NCBI GenBank assembly: GCA_963763115.1
Contig: CAVXNM010000033.1
Coordinates: 1 to 64,000, forward strand
Direction: 5' to 3'
Length of the DNA: 64,000 bases
Source of the DNA: CAVQCA01 sp963763115
GTDB lineage: Bacteria > Pseudomonadota > Gammaproteobacteria > UBA9214
Shown here: positions 51,845 to 60,362 of the stretch, piece by piece
Layout of the letters: the number at the start of each line of letters is the position of its first letter
Position numbering within the stretch: the stretch's first letter is position 1
The notes under the pieces: model-generated
Told to the model about the DNA's origin: nothing
The model's input: only the letters and a program-made list of their open reading frames with translations
Databases searched by the model: none
Position numbers and translations under genes: made by a program

Positions 51845-52815
51845 GACGTGCCGCTGAAATGCTGGTACCCGGTCACTGCAGACCGATACGGTGCGCCATC
51901 ATCCCGGTAACAGCGTATGCCCTGATCGGCTTCCACGACGCCGATCCATCGGCAACCGCCGGGGATCCCGGCGAGCCGCGCCTCCATCTCGCCGCAATGT
52001 TTCTCTGCCACGGTGAAGCACAACTCATAGTCATCGCCGGCGCCCAGGGGCAATTCGTAGAATAACCCCCGTCGCTCCGGATCCAGAACCTGCATGGCCC
52101 CGAGAAAGGCTTCCGAACGCGGGAATGTGTCGATCCGCAGCGAGGCACCCAGCCGGTCGACCTCCAGCAGATGACCCAGATCGGCCAGCAGGCCATCGGA
52201 AATATCAATCGCGGCGCTGGCATATTCCCGCAGCACCAACCCGGCCTCGATGCGGGGCTCGGGAAAATCCAGCCGCTTCCGCAGCCAGTTGTCGCCCGGG
52301 TCATTCATTCGCAGGGCCAGTCCGGCATCGCCGAGTGTGCCCGTCACATAGATCCGTTCGCCCGGGCGCGCGCCCTGCCGCCGCAGGGCCTTTTCCGGAG
52401 CCACGAAGCCGTGCACCTGAACGGTAATGACCAGCGGTCCACGGGTGGTGTCACCGCCGACAAGCTGTACGGCGTAACGATCGGCAAGCGCGAAGAATGC
52501 GTCGGAAAAGTCCGCCAGCCAGGCAGCATCGTTATCGGGCACGGTCAGTGCCAGCGTGGCCCAGGCGGGCTCGGCGCCCATCGCCGCCAGGTCGCTCAGG
52601 TTGACCGCCAGCACTTTATGTCCGATGGCGGCCGCAGTAGTCTCCGGTGGAAAATGCACGCCCGCGACCAGGGTATCCATGCAAACGGCAAGTACCCTGT
52701 CCGCCGGCACCTGCAACAGGGCCGCGTCGTCGCCGATCCCCGCCAGGACGTCATCACGTGAAGCCCGGTGGCGGGCAAAGTAGTGGCGAATGATATCGAA
52801 TTCGGATTCGTCCAT
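51841..52815 (-). CDS. thiL: Thiamine-monophosphate kinase
   Basis: A 324-residue kinase that converts thiamine phosphate to thiamine diphosphate with ATP. Recognised by GIGDDAALLQVPADR at the N-terminus, the metal site AVCMDTLVAGVHFP, HKVLAVNLSDLAAMGAEPAW, and GGDTTRGPLVITVQVHGF. The length matches ThiL. It lies between nusB and pgpA in the classic gammaproteobacterial order and overlaps pgpA by four bases. The start at 52,815 begins the conserved E-F-D-I-I region at once. Confidence 0.95.
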   Translation of the reverse strand: MDESEFDIIRHYFARHRASRDDVLAGIGDDAALLQVPADRVLAVCMDTLVAGVHFPPETTAAAIGHKVLAVNLSDLAAMGAEPAWATLALTVPDNDAAWLADFSDAFFALADRYAVQLVGGDTTRGPLVITVQVHGFVAPEKALRRQGARPGERIYVTGTLGDAGLALRMNDPGDNWLRKRLDFPEPRIEAGLVLREYASAAIDISDGLLADLGHLLEVDRLGASLRIDTFPRSEAFLGAMQVLDPERRGLFYELPLGAGDDYELCFTVAEKHCGEMEARLAGIPGGCRWIGVVEADQGIRCYRDDGAPYRSAVTGYQHFSGTS

Positions 52816-52837
52816 GGCTCCGAAGGCAGACCGGATT

Positions 52838-53296
52838 TCAGCTACCCGTGACCTGCTTGTCGACTCCCCGGGACTCGGCCGGCCGGATTTTGCGCGCCAT
52901 GTTGTCCAGCACGCCGTTTACAAAGGTATGCCCCTGCTCGGCGCCGAACTTCCTGGCCAGCATTATCGCTTCGTTGATGCTGACGCGATACGGGATGTCA
53001 TGCCTGAACAGCAGCTCATAGCAGGCGATGCGGAGGATGGCGCGCTCCACGGGGTCCAGCTGCCCGATCGGCCGGTCAATGGCTTCGGAGATATGTGAAT
53101 CTATGCTCTCGATGCGAGTCTTGACGCCATTGAGAAGCTCGATGAAATAACCGCTGTCGGCATTCTTGAAATCCTCGGTTTCGAAAAACTGCCGCTGGAT
53201 CTCGGCCATATCCAGCCCGGACAAATCCCACTGGTACAGGGCCTGCATGCCATAACGCCGCGCCCGGGTACGCGCCTGTGCGGAAAATTTCATCAT
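52838..53296 (-). CDS. nusB: Transcription antitermination factor NusB
   Basis: A 152-residue all-helical RNA-binding protein. It joins the S10/NusE, NusA and NusG complex at boxA for antitermination of rRNA operons. Seen from RTRARRYGMQALYQWDLSGL at the N-terminus, LDPVERAILRIACYELLFRH, IPYRVSINEAIMLARKFGAE and FVNGVLDNMARKIRP. It follows ribH with a gap of 16 bases on the same strand, in the ribH-nusB-thiL-pgpA order. Confidence 0.96.
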   Translation of the reverse strand: MMKFSAQARTRARRYGMQALYQWDLSGLDMAEIQRQFFETEDFKNADSGYFIELLNGVKTRIESIDSHISEAIDRPIGQLDPVERAILRIACYELLFRHDIPYRVSINEAIMLARKFGAEQGHTFVNGVLDNMARKIRPAESRGVDKQVTGS

Positions 53297-53312
53297 CCTT
53301 CACCTCGCGATC

Positions 53313-53789
53313 TCACGTGTCGAGGTTGCGCAACAAACTGATCATCTCGATCGCCGACAGTGCCGCCTCGGCCCCCTTGTTGCCGGCCTTGGTACCGGCC
53401 CGCTCGATCGCCTGCTCGATCGTATCCACAGTCAGCACGCCAAAGGCCACCGGGATATCGTATTTCATGGAAACCATGGCCAGTCCCTTGGTGCATTCTC
53501 CGGCCACGTATTCGAAATGCGGGGTGCCGCCGCGGATGACGGCACCCAGAGCGATCAGGGCATCGAAGCGTTTGGAAGCGGCCAGTCGCTGCGCCACGAC
53601 GGGCATTTCAAAGGCGCCCGGCACCTTGACGATCTGCAGATCGCGTTCATCGGCGCCATGGCGTTTCAGTGTATCCAGCGCGCCAGCAAGCAGGCTGTCG
53701 ACGACGAACCCGTTGAAGCGCGACACCAGCAGGGCAATGCGCGCATCCCGTATCACCAGCTCACCTTCTTTTATTGCAATATCGTTCAT
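53313..53789 (-). CDS. ribH: 6,7-dimethyl-8-ribityllumazine synthase
   Basis: A 158-residue lumazine synthase, the penultimate step of riboflavin synthesis. Key blocks are IALLVSRFNGFVVDSLLAGA, VKVPGAFEMPVVAQRLAASK, IALGAVIRGGTPHFEYVAGE with the catalytic His in the HFEYV motif, and VAFGVLTVDTIEQAIERAGT. The start at 53,789 is chosen as the ATG that opens the conserved region, with AGGATTTGGG-like purines upstream. The gene lies between ribBA and nusB; a dispersed inverted repeat occupies the spacer before it. Confidence 0.96.
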   Translation of the reverse strand: MNDIAIKEGELVIRDARIALLVSRFNGFVVDSLLAGALDTLKRHGADERDLQIVKVPGAFEMPVVAQRLAASKRFDALIALGAVIRGGTPHFEYVAGECTKGLAMVSMKYDIPVAFGVLTVDTIEQAIERAGTKAGNKGAEAALSAIEMISLLRNLDT

Positions 53790-53852
53790 GGTTTTCCCAA
53801 ATCCTGCGATCATTCAAATCCTGTTCTTACCTGGCGTCATCCCTAAACACCG

Positions 53853-53939
53853 TTTTCACCGCAGAGGCGCAAAGGACGCAGAAAAATTCTTTATCGAAAA
53901 CAAGCAAGCACTTTGCGTTCTTTGCGACTTTGCGGTGAG
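53853..53939. repeat. Dispersed inverted-repeat element, copy 2
   Basis: CACCGCAGAGGCGCAAAGGA plus CGCAGAAA is mirrored about 26 bases later by ACTTTGCGTTCTTTGCGACT plus TTGCGGTGAG. Same family as 46,581-46,667, in the ribBA-ribH spacer. Confidence 0.8.
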
Positions 53940-53962
53940 ATTATCGTGCCCATCGCATCGCA

Positions 53963-55072
53963 TCATTCACACGGAACGTATTCCACCACTTCCAGTCCGA
54001 AACCGGCGATACCGTGCACGATCTTGGGCGCGCTCAGCACACGCATCCGGTGTACTCCCAGATCGGCGATGATCTGCGCGCCCACGCCATAGGTACGCAA
54101 TTCCGCCGGCTCCCCTGTCCTCGGCGAACCTGACTGATCCTCTGGCATATGATACTCCCTGATCTGTTGCAGCAGTTCATCCTGCTGCTCCCAACGCAGG
54201 ATAACAACCACGCCCCTGCCTTCGCGCGCGATGCATTGCAGCGCCTGGCGCAGCGACCAGTGACGACCCTCCCGCTGTGCTTCGACCAGGTCACTGAGGG
54301 TGTTCTGCATGTGCACGCGCACCAGGGCGGGTTCGTCGGAGGTGACGTCCCCCATCGTCAGCGCCAGATGAATGGCGCCGTCGATATGGTCGTGGTAGGC
54401 ATGCAGCTGGAAAACGCCGTGTTCGGTCGACAATTCACATCCCGAGACACGTTCCACCGTCTTCTCATTCTCGATCCGGTATCGGATCAGATCCTCGATG
54501 GTGCCGATCATGAGTCCGTGTTTTTTCGCGTAGACTTCCAGATCCGGGCGTCGCGCCATGCTGCCGTCCTCGTTGAGGATCTCGACGATAACCGCGGCCG
54601 GTTCCAGGCCCGCGAGCCGCGCCAGGTCGCAGCCGGCTTCGGTGTGCCCGGCACGGCTCAGTACGCCGCCCGGCTGCGCCATGAGCGGAAAGATATGACC
54701 GGGCTGCACGATATCCCCGGGAACGGCGTTCGGGCTGACGGCCGCCTGCACCGTGCGGGCGCGGTCGTGTGCCGAAATACCCGTCGTGACGCCTTCCGCC
54801 GCCTCGATGGACAGGGTGAAATTGGTCGAATGCAGCGACACGTTGCGCCGCACCATGAGCGGCAGGGCAAGCTGTTCACAGCGTTCGCGCGTCAACGTCA
54901 GGCAGATCAGGCCGCGCCCGTGGCTGGCCATGAAATTGATGTCCTCCGGGCGCGCGAGCGTCGCCGCCATGACCAGGTCGCCCTCGTTCTCGCGGTCTTC
55001 GTCGTCCATCAGAACGACCATGCGGCCGGCGGCGATCTCCTCGATAAGTTCTTCCGTACGATTGAGTGTCAT
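53963..55072 (-). CDS. ribBA: 3,4-dihydroxy-2-butanone-4-phosphate synthase with degenerate GTP cyclohydrolase II domain
   Basis: About 369 residues. The N-terminal half is RibB (VVLMDDEDRENEGDLVMAAT, FMASHGRGLICLTLTRERCE, RAGHTEAGCDLARLAGLEPA with the acidic and His catalytic residues), which makes the four-carbon precursor from ribulose 5-phosphate. The C-terminal half has the GTP cyclohydrolase II fold, but in place of the zinc-binding C-x-T-G-D...C-D-C-G it reads VRVHMQNTLSDLVEAQREGR, so the Cys ligands are missing and that activity is unlikely. Many gammaproteobacterial RibBA proteins share this, with an active ribA elsewhere. The start at 55,072 has AGGAA upstream; an open frame extends 31 codons further, overlapping ribE. 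Confidence 0.9.
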   Translation of the reverse strand: MTLNRTEELIEEIAAGRMVVLMDDEDRENEGDLVMAATLARPEDINFMASHGRGLICLTLTRERCEQLALPLMVRRNVSLHSTNFTLSIEAAEGVTTGISAHDRARTVQAAVSPNAVPGDIVQPGHIFPLMAQPGGVLSRAGHTEAGCDLARLAGLEPAAVIVEILNEDGSMARRPDLEVYAKKHGLMIGTIEDLIRYRIENEKTVERVSGCELSTEHGVFQLHAYHDHIDGAIHLALTMGDVTSDEPALVRVHMQNTLSDLVEAQREGRHWSLRQALQCIAREGRGVVVILRWEQQDELLQQIREYHMPEDQSGSPRTGEPAELRTYGVGAQIIADLGVHRMRVLSAPKIVHGIAGFGLEVVEYVPCE

Positions 55073-55139
55073 GGCAACGCCCGGTTCCTGCGATGATGGC
55101 AATGCTGATAACCTATTATCCATCAACGGGCGGCGCGCT

Positions 55140-55811
55140 TCAGCGCTTACCCTCCAGGAAACCACTCGTCGCGAGCAGTTCCCGGGTGATGGCGCCGCCG
55201 GCGCCCGGTAGCGCCGCCTGTTCCCCCAGCAGCAGCCGCTCCAGATAGCGTGCGACCAGGTCTACTTCCAGATTGACCTTACTTCCCGCGCGGTAACCGT
55301 TCATGGTGGTCTCGGCCAGGGTATGCGGCACGATGTTCAGCTCGAACTCGGCGCCATTCACGCCATTGACGGTGAGACTGATGCCGTCCACGCAGATCGA
55401 ACCCTTGGTGGCGATATAGCGGGCCAGATCATCCGGCGCCCGGATCGTGAACTGCACCGAGCGGCTGTCTTCGCGCCGCGCGATCACCGTGCCGACGCCA
55501 TCCACATGGCCGCTCACCAAGTGCCCGCCCAGGCGGGTGGCCAGAGTCAGCGCCTTCTCCAGATTGACGGACGTATTGACGACGAGCGTCCCGAGGACGG
55601 TCCGCCTGAGAGTCTCCCCCGAGACATCGGCGTGGAATCCGCCGTCGCCCAGTTCGACGACCGTCAGGCAGACGCCGCTGACGGCGATGCTGTCGCCGGT
55701 GGCGACATCGTCCAGCGGCAACTTACCGGTCCTGATGCCGATACGCAGGTCTCCTCCCCGGTTTTCCAGTGAGGAGACCGCGCCAACCGCCTGAATGATT
55801 CCCGTAAACAT
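55140..55811 (-). CDS. ribE: Riboflavin synthase alpha subunit
   Basis: A 223-residue enzyme that dismutates two ribityllumazine molecules into riboflavin. Two internal repeats are visible: MFTGIIQAVGAVSSLE with SIAVSGVCLTVVELGDGGFH, and HLVSGHVDGVGTVIARREDS with ICVDGISLTVNGVNGAEFEL. It lies in the ribD-ribE-ribBA order on the minus strand, about 110 bases after ribD. The start is fixed by the invariant M-F-T-G-I. Confidence 0.95.
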   Translation of the reverse strand: MFTGIIQAVGAVSSLENRGGDLRIGIRTGKLPLDDVATGDSIAVSGVCLTVVELGDGGFHADVSGETLRRTVLGTLVVNTSVNLEKALTLATRLGGHLVSGHVDGVGTVIARREDSRSVQFTIRAPDDLARYIATKGSICVDGISLTVNGVNGAEFELNIVPHTLAETTMNGYRAGSKVNLEVDLVARYLERLLLGEQAALPGAGGAITRELLATSGFLEGKR

Positions 55812-55924
55812 ACGCCTGGTCAGAATCCTTGTTGTTCCCTGAAGAACACTTGACGATGAGTCCAGAAGTGCCGGCGCCCGGCGTCAGTTTGGTGATCCAT
55901 CCAGGTCGTGCTATTCACGGTGAT

Positions 55925-57028
55925 TCACCTGTTCACCGAAGCGGTAATGCGCCAGTCCCGTCCCACCGCGCGGATGTCGCTGATGGAAAGCCCGATACGC
56001 TGTTCCATACGCTCCAGCCCCGGCAAACGGAACAGGCCGCGGGCGGCATCGCCCATCAGGTGGGGCGCCAGGTAGATCAGCAATTCATCCACCCGGCCCG
56101 TCGCGAGCAAGGCGCCGGACAGCGTTGCCCCCGCCTCGAGGTGGACTTCATTGATTTCCATCCTGCCAAGGTAAGCCATCACGGCGGCCAGATCCAGACG
56201 GCTGCCGTCCATCGGCAGGGTAACGACCGAGACACCGTTGCCTTCCAGTCGGGCCTCCCTTTGCCTGTCCGGGATGCCGGTCAGGATAAGCGTTTCTCCC
56301 GGCAGACCCAGCAACCGCGCCCCGGGGGGAGTACGCAGATGCGTGTCCAGTATGACCCGCAGCGGCTGCCGCAGGGAGCCGGATTCGCCCTCTCCCAGGC
56401 GTACCGTCAGCGACGGGTCATCCGCCAGCACGGTCCCGACGCCGGTCATGATGGCGGAACTGAGCGCACGCCAGCGGTGCACGTCGCGGCGCGCGTCCTC
56501 GCCGGTGATCCACCGGCTTTCGCCACTCGCCATGGCCGTACGTCCATCCAGGCTCATCGCCAGCTTGCAGCGCACCCACGGCCGCCCCTGGCGCATGCGC
56601 ATGACAAAGCCCGGATTGAGCCGTTCCGCCTCCGCCGCCAGCACGCCCAGGCATACCTCGACGCCGGCTGCCTGCAAGGCCTCAAGACCCGCGCCGCGGA
56701 CCTGCGGATTAGGATCTTCCATCGCGACAACCACCCGCCTCACCTCGGCGGAGATCAGCGCCTCGGTGCAGGGCGGCGTGCGCCCGTGATGGCAGCAGGG
56801 CTCCAGCGTCACGTAGGCGGTGGCACCGGCCGCGCGGTCGCCGGCCGCACGCAGGGCGATGATCTCGGCGTGCGGACCGCCGGCGCGCACATGCCATCCT
56901 TCCCCAACCACCACCCCGTCCCCGACCAGTACACAGCCCACGCACGGATTCGGATCGGTGGTATTGCGACCCCGTGCGGCCAGCTCCAGGGCCCGTCCCA
57001 TGTGCTCGTGATCAGATGGGGGAGTCAT
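55925..57028 (-). CDS. ribD: Riboflavin biosynthesis deaminase/reductase
   Basis: A 367-residue bifunctional enzyme for the second and third steps of riboflavin synthesis. The N-terminal deaminase has the zinc motifs GGPHAEIIALRAAGD and VTLEPCCHHGRTPPCTEALI. The C-terminal reductase shows RCKLAMSLDGRTAMASGESR, WITGEDARRDVHRWRALSSA, IMTGVGTVLADDPSLTVR and EVHLEAGATLSGALL. First rib gene after nrdR. No FMN riboswitch is recognisable upstream. Confidence 0.96.
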   Translation of the reverse strand: MTPPSDHEHMGRALELAARGRNTTDPNPCVGCVLVGDGVVVGEGWHVRAGGPHAEIIALRAAGDRAAGATAYVTLEPCCHHGRTPPCTEALISAEVRRVVVAMEDPNPQVRGAGLEALQAAGVEVCLGVLAAEAERLNPGFVMRMRQGRPWVRCKLAMSLDGRTAMASGESRWITGEDARRDVHRWRALSSAIMTGVGTVLADDPSLTVRLGEGESGSLRQPLRVILDTHLRTPPGARLLGLPGETLILTGIPDRQREARLEGNGVSVVTLPMDGSRLDLAAVMAYLGRMEINEVHLEAGATLSGALLATGRVDELLIYLAPHLMGDAARGLFRLPGLERMEQRIGLSISDIRAVGRDWRITASVNR

Positions 57029-57099
57029 ATCACCGGGCCACTAACGACCGTCCGCACGCGCTTTCAGATTCATCATCGATCCACCGGATCCAGCCGTCC

Positions 57100-57600
57100 T
57101 CAGTCCTCGGGGAGCAGCGATATCTGGTCTTTCTTCTCCTCCGCCGTGGGTTCGCTTTCCAGACGCTCGATTTCCTCCTGAAAAGCCTTGACGTCCGCGA
57201 AGCTGCGGTACACCGAGGCAAAGCGCACATAGGCCACCTGATCGAGCGCCCGCAATTCATTCATGACCCATTCACCCAGCAGACGTGAGGGCAGTTCGCG
57301 CTCGCCGCTCGCGCGCAGTCGGTGCTGTATGCGGTTCATGGCGGCATCCACACTGTCGGCATCGACCGGGCGCTTTTCCAGCGAACGCATAACGCCGGCC
57401 GCCAGTTTTTTCTCATCGAACGGTTCACGTGCACCGTTGTTCTTGATGATGCGCGGCATGACCAGTTCTGCCGATTCGAACGTGGTGAAGCGTTCGCCGC
57501 AGGACTGGCACTCGCGCCGGCGGCGTACCTGCGAACCTTCACTGGCAAGCCGTGAGTCGATCACCTTGGTGTCCTGGGCGCGGCAAAACGGACAATACAT
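57100..57600 (-). CDS. nrdR: Transcriptional repressor NrdR
   Basis: A 166-residue repressor of ribonucleotide reductase genes. The N-terminal zinc ribbon is complete (MYCPFCRAQDTKVIDSR, then RRRECQSCGERFTTFE), followed by the ATP-cone domain (MPRIIKNNGAREPFDEKKLA and VAYVRFASVYRSFADVKAFQ). It lies between glyA and ribD on the same strand, the common gammaproteobacterial arrangement. Confidence 0.97.
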   Translation of the reverse strand: MYCPFCRAQDTKVIDSRLASEGSQVRRRRECQSCGERFTTFESAELVMPRIIKNNGAREPFDEKKLAAGVMRSLEKRPVDADSVDAAMNRIQHRLRASGERELPSRLLGEWVMNELRALDQVAYVRFASVYRSFADVKAFQEEIERLESEPTAEEKKDQISLLPED

Positions 57601-57632
57601 GATGAGGAGTTTCCGCTGCGAGGATTCCGTTA

Positions 57633-58889
57633 TCAGCCACCATAGACCGGGAAGCGTTTGCAGACTGCCAGCACCTTGCCGCGCACGGCTTCGATCACGA
57701 CCGGGTTAGCGATGTCATCCAGGATGTCACAGATCCAGCCGGCCAGCTCGCGCGCCTCGGTCTCTCCGAAGCCACGCGTGGTGATGGCAGGCGTCCCGAT
57801 CCGGATGCCGCTGGTGACAAACGGCGACTGGGGGTCGTTCGGCACGGCATTCTTGTTCACCGTGATAGTAGCCGCGCCCAGCGCCGCATCCGCCGCCTTG
57901 CCGGTGATCCCCTTGTCGATCAAGTCGACCAGAAACAGATGGTCATCGGTCCGCCCGGAAACCACCTTGTAGCCACGCTGTATCATCACCTCGACCATGG
58001 CCCGGGCGTTGTCCAGGACCTTCTGCTGGTATTCACGAAAGGCCGGTTCCATCGCTTCCTTGAAGGCGACGGCCTTGGCGGCGATGACATGCATCAGCGG
58101 CCCGCCCTGGGTGCCGGGAAACACCATGGAGTTCAGTTTCTTCTCGAGCTCGGCATTGGCGCGGGCCAGGATGATCCCGCCACGCGGGCCCCTGAGGGTT
58201 TTGTGCGTGGTGGAGGTGGTGATATCGGCGATCGGCACCGGATTGGGATAAATCCCGGCCGCGATCAGCCCGGCTACGTGCGCCATGTCAACGAACAACA
58301 AGGCGTCGACGGCATCAGCGATGTCGCGGAAACGCTGCCAGTCGACCTGCAGCGAGTAGGCGGAGAAGCCCGCCACGACCATTTTCGGCCGGTGCTCGCG
58401 GGCCAGCGCCTCCACCCGGTCGTAGTCAATTTCGCCCGTCTGCGGGTTCAGTCCGTACTGCACCGCATTGAAGAGCTTGCCGGAGAAATTGACTTTGGCG
58501 CCGTGCGTCAGATGTCCGCCGTCGGCCAGGCTCATGCCCAGGATGGTGTCACCCGGCTGCAGCAGGGCGAGATACACCGCGGCGTTGGCCTGGGAACCGG
58601 AATGCGGCTGCACATTCGCATAATCCGCGCCGAACAACTGTTTGACGCGGTCGATGGCCAGCTGCTCGGCCACGTCGACGAACTCGCAGCCGCCGTAATA
58701 GCGCTTGCCGGGATAGCCTTCGGCGTACTTGTTCGTCAGCACCGAACCCTGGGCCTCCAGCACGCGCGGACTGGCGTAGTTCTCCGAGGCGATCAGTTCG
58801 ATATGTTCTTCCTGACGCCTGCGCTCACCCTCCAGGGCGTTCCAGAGTTCCTCATCGTAACCGGCAATGCGCATCTCTTTGTCGAACAT
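57633..58889 (-). CDS. glyA: Serine hydroxymethyltransferase
   Basis: A 418-residue PLP enzyme converting serine and tetrahydrofolate to glycine and methylene-THF. The PLP lysine is in DITTSTTHKTLRGPRGGIIL. Other blocks are HIELIASENYASPRVLEAQG, NKYAEGYPGKRYYGGCEFVD and VDMAHVAGLIAAGIYPN. The start at 58,889 gives the E. coli length and has AGGATAG upstream; the longer open frame to 59,228 is not needed. It is first in the glyA-nrdR-rib unit. Confidence 0.97.
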   Translation of the reverse strand: MFDKEMRIAGYDEELWNALEGERRRQEEHIELIASENYASPRVLEAQGSVLTNKYAEGYPGKRYYGGCEFVDVAEQLAIDRVKQLFGADYANVQPHSGSQANAAVYLALLQPGDTILGMSLADGGHLTHGAKVNFSGKLFNAVQYGLNPQTGEIDYDRVEALAREHRPKMVVAGFSAYSLQVDWQRFRDIADAVDALLFVDMAHVAGLIAAGIYPNPVPIADITTSTTHKTLRGPRGGIILARANAELEKKLNSMVFPGTQGGPLMHVIAAKAVAFKEAMEPAFREYQQKVLDNARAMVEVMIQRGYKVVSGRTDDHLFLVDLIDKGITGKAADAALGAATITVNKNAVPNDPQSPFVTSGIRIGTPAITTRGFGETEARELAGWICDILDDIANPVVIEAVRGKVLAVCKRFPVYGG

Positions 58890-58993
58890 GTCAGCTATCC
58901 TGCAGTAAGTTTTAGAAATCCGGGGAAAACCGGAATTCCGGTGAGCCGGAAATGATAGCCGATTCGAACCGGGCTGTGCTAACCGGGAAAGAT

Positions 58994-59020
58994 TAAAAAA
59001 TACCCCATTAACCCCGGGGT
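58994..59020 (-). terminator. Rho-independent terminator of the deacetylase gene
   Basis: On the minus strand ACCCC (59,020-59,016) pairs with GGGGT (59,006-59,002), followed by A and a run of six T, just after the stop codon at 59,024. Confidence 0.65.
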
Positions 59021-59023
59021 CGA

Positions 59024-59971
59024 TCAATTTTCGATCAGCGATTCCAGCACCGCCGACCACGCCAGCGCCAGGTTCGAGCGATTGTAACCCCCACCTCCCA
59101 TTGCCAGCAGGTGGCCGCTGCAATGCCGTTCGGCCAGCCGGCATAATCGAGTTGCGGCATGCCGGTGCGCCGCCGGCGTGAACGCCAGATGGGTAATCGG
59201 GTCGCCGGCAATGCTGTCGGCGCCGCACTGGAACAGGATGAATTCCGGCCGGAATTTCTCCAGCAGGGTCTCAACCCGCCGCCACGCTTCGCGGAAGGCA
59301 TCGTCTCCGGCCGCCGGCGGCATGGGAATGTTGAGTTTGGTTCCCTGCGCCGTCCCCCGCCCGGTCTCCACCATCGACCCGGTGCCGGGATACAGGTAGC
59401 GGCCGTCCTCGTGCAGGTCGGCAATCATCAACCACGGGTCGTTCTCGAAAGCATAAAAGACCCCGTCACCATGGTGAGCATCGATATCCACATAGGCAAT
59501 GCGCTGCAGGCCGAACACCTGTCGCAGCGTCTCGATGGCGATGCCGCAGTCATTGAACACGCAAAAACCCGCCGCACTGTCGCGCCGTGCATGGTGCAGA
59601 CCGGCAATTGGTACGAAGGCATGCCGACACTCGTCCGCCTGCAGACGCTTCACGGCATCGAGTACACTCCCGACGACATAACAGGCGGCTTCATAGACAC
59701 CCGAAAAGGCGGGTGTATCGCCAAGATCGAGATAACCCGTCCCGGTTTTCGACTGGCGGATGACCCGATCGACGTATTCCGGGGTGTGGAACCGCTCGAG
59801 GCTCGCCCGGTCGGCGGAAACCGGCGCGCAGCACGTCACCCGTTCCTCCAGTCCCGCTGCCTGTGCGTGTTTCCAGAACGCATCCAGCCGGTCGGGGCCG
59901 AACGGATGACCGTGACCAAAACCGTAACGGGCCAGTTCCTCGCCGATGTACACACAGGTGCCAGTTGACAT
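59024..59971 (-). CDS. Histone-deacetylase-family protein (AcuC-like)
   Basis: A 315-residue zinc deacetylase of the arginase/HDAC superfamily. Active-site elements are GLHHARRDSAAGFCVFNDCG (His pair and Asn/Asp), YVDIDAHHGDGVFYAFENDP (zinc Asp and His), FQCGADSIAGDPITHLAF (second zinc Asp) and GGGGYNRSNLALAW (with catalytic Tyr). Bacterial members include acetoin-utilisation AcuC and polyamine/protein deacetylases. The substrate is unknown. Lies upstream of glyA with its own terminator. Confidence 0.88.
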   Translation of the reverse strand: MSTGTCVYIGEELARYGFGHGHPFGPDRLDAFWKHAQAAGLEERVTCCAPVSADRASLERFHTPEYVDRVIRQSKTGTGYLDLGDTPAFSGVYEAACYVVGSVLDAVKRLQADECRHAFVPIAGLHHARRDSAAGFCVFNDCGIAIETLRQVFGLQRIAYVDIDAHHGDGVFYAFENDPWLMIADLHEDGRYLYPGTGSMVETGRGTAQGTKLNIPMPPAAGDDAFREAWRRVETLLEKFRPEFILFQCGADSIAGDPITHLAFTPAAHRHAATRLCRLAERHCSGHLLAMGGGGYNRSNLALAWSAVLESLIEN

Positions 59972-60362
59972 GCGCCAAGTCTACCGCATGACGTGGAGTG
60001 GTTGGACGGTACTGTTCGCCCTGAGCATCATTATCCACCGCAAAGACGCAAAGGACGCAATGTCCTTTGATTACTTTTCCCTGATTACCCCCTGAAAATC
60101 AGCTTCGACGCACAGGTGCTGCGTCCGGATCCGGGCGGCAAGACCGTCTGCCGCATGGATGCGGCAATCGAGCCTACAGGGATGTATTGACGGCGTGTCT
60201 TGCGGTCCGGGTCCGGATGCCACCTGTCAACGCTGTCAGCGGGTATGGGTGGATAATTCTTTTACCGTATCCCCACCAGGATGAGCGCGCCTGCTTGCCC
60301 GGCAGGGACAGGCGCCTATAATGATCCTCCGTTTCATAAGCTGCTCCAGGAATGCACGACGC
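59972..60362. other. Divergent spacer before ettA
   Basis: Holds one arm of the dispersed repeat (60,035-60,068) and the promoters for the deacetylase and ettA genes, which I could not fix. No gene is supported. Confidence 0.35.
60035..60068 (+). repeat. Dispersed inverted-repeat element, copy 3 (single arm)
   Basis: CACCGCAAAGACGCAAAGGA plus CGCAATGTCC matches the left arm of the copies at 46,581 and 53,853, but no right arm follows, so this copy is truncated. Confidence 0.65.

Noticed and set aside
54149..55096. A 315-codon plus-strand open frame across ribBA
   Set aside because: It is antisense to the conserved rib gene and reads as a mirror of its codons.
57029..57099. Possible FMN riboswitch in front of ribD
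   Set aside because: The spacer is far too short and has none of the conserved RFN blocks.
58890..59228. Long N-terminal extension of glyA
   Set aside because: It would cross the deacetylase terminator and add 113 residues absent from GlyA; the ATG at 58,889 gives the normal length and has a ribosome binding site.
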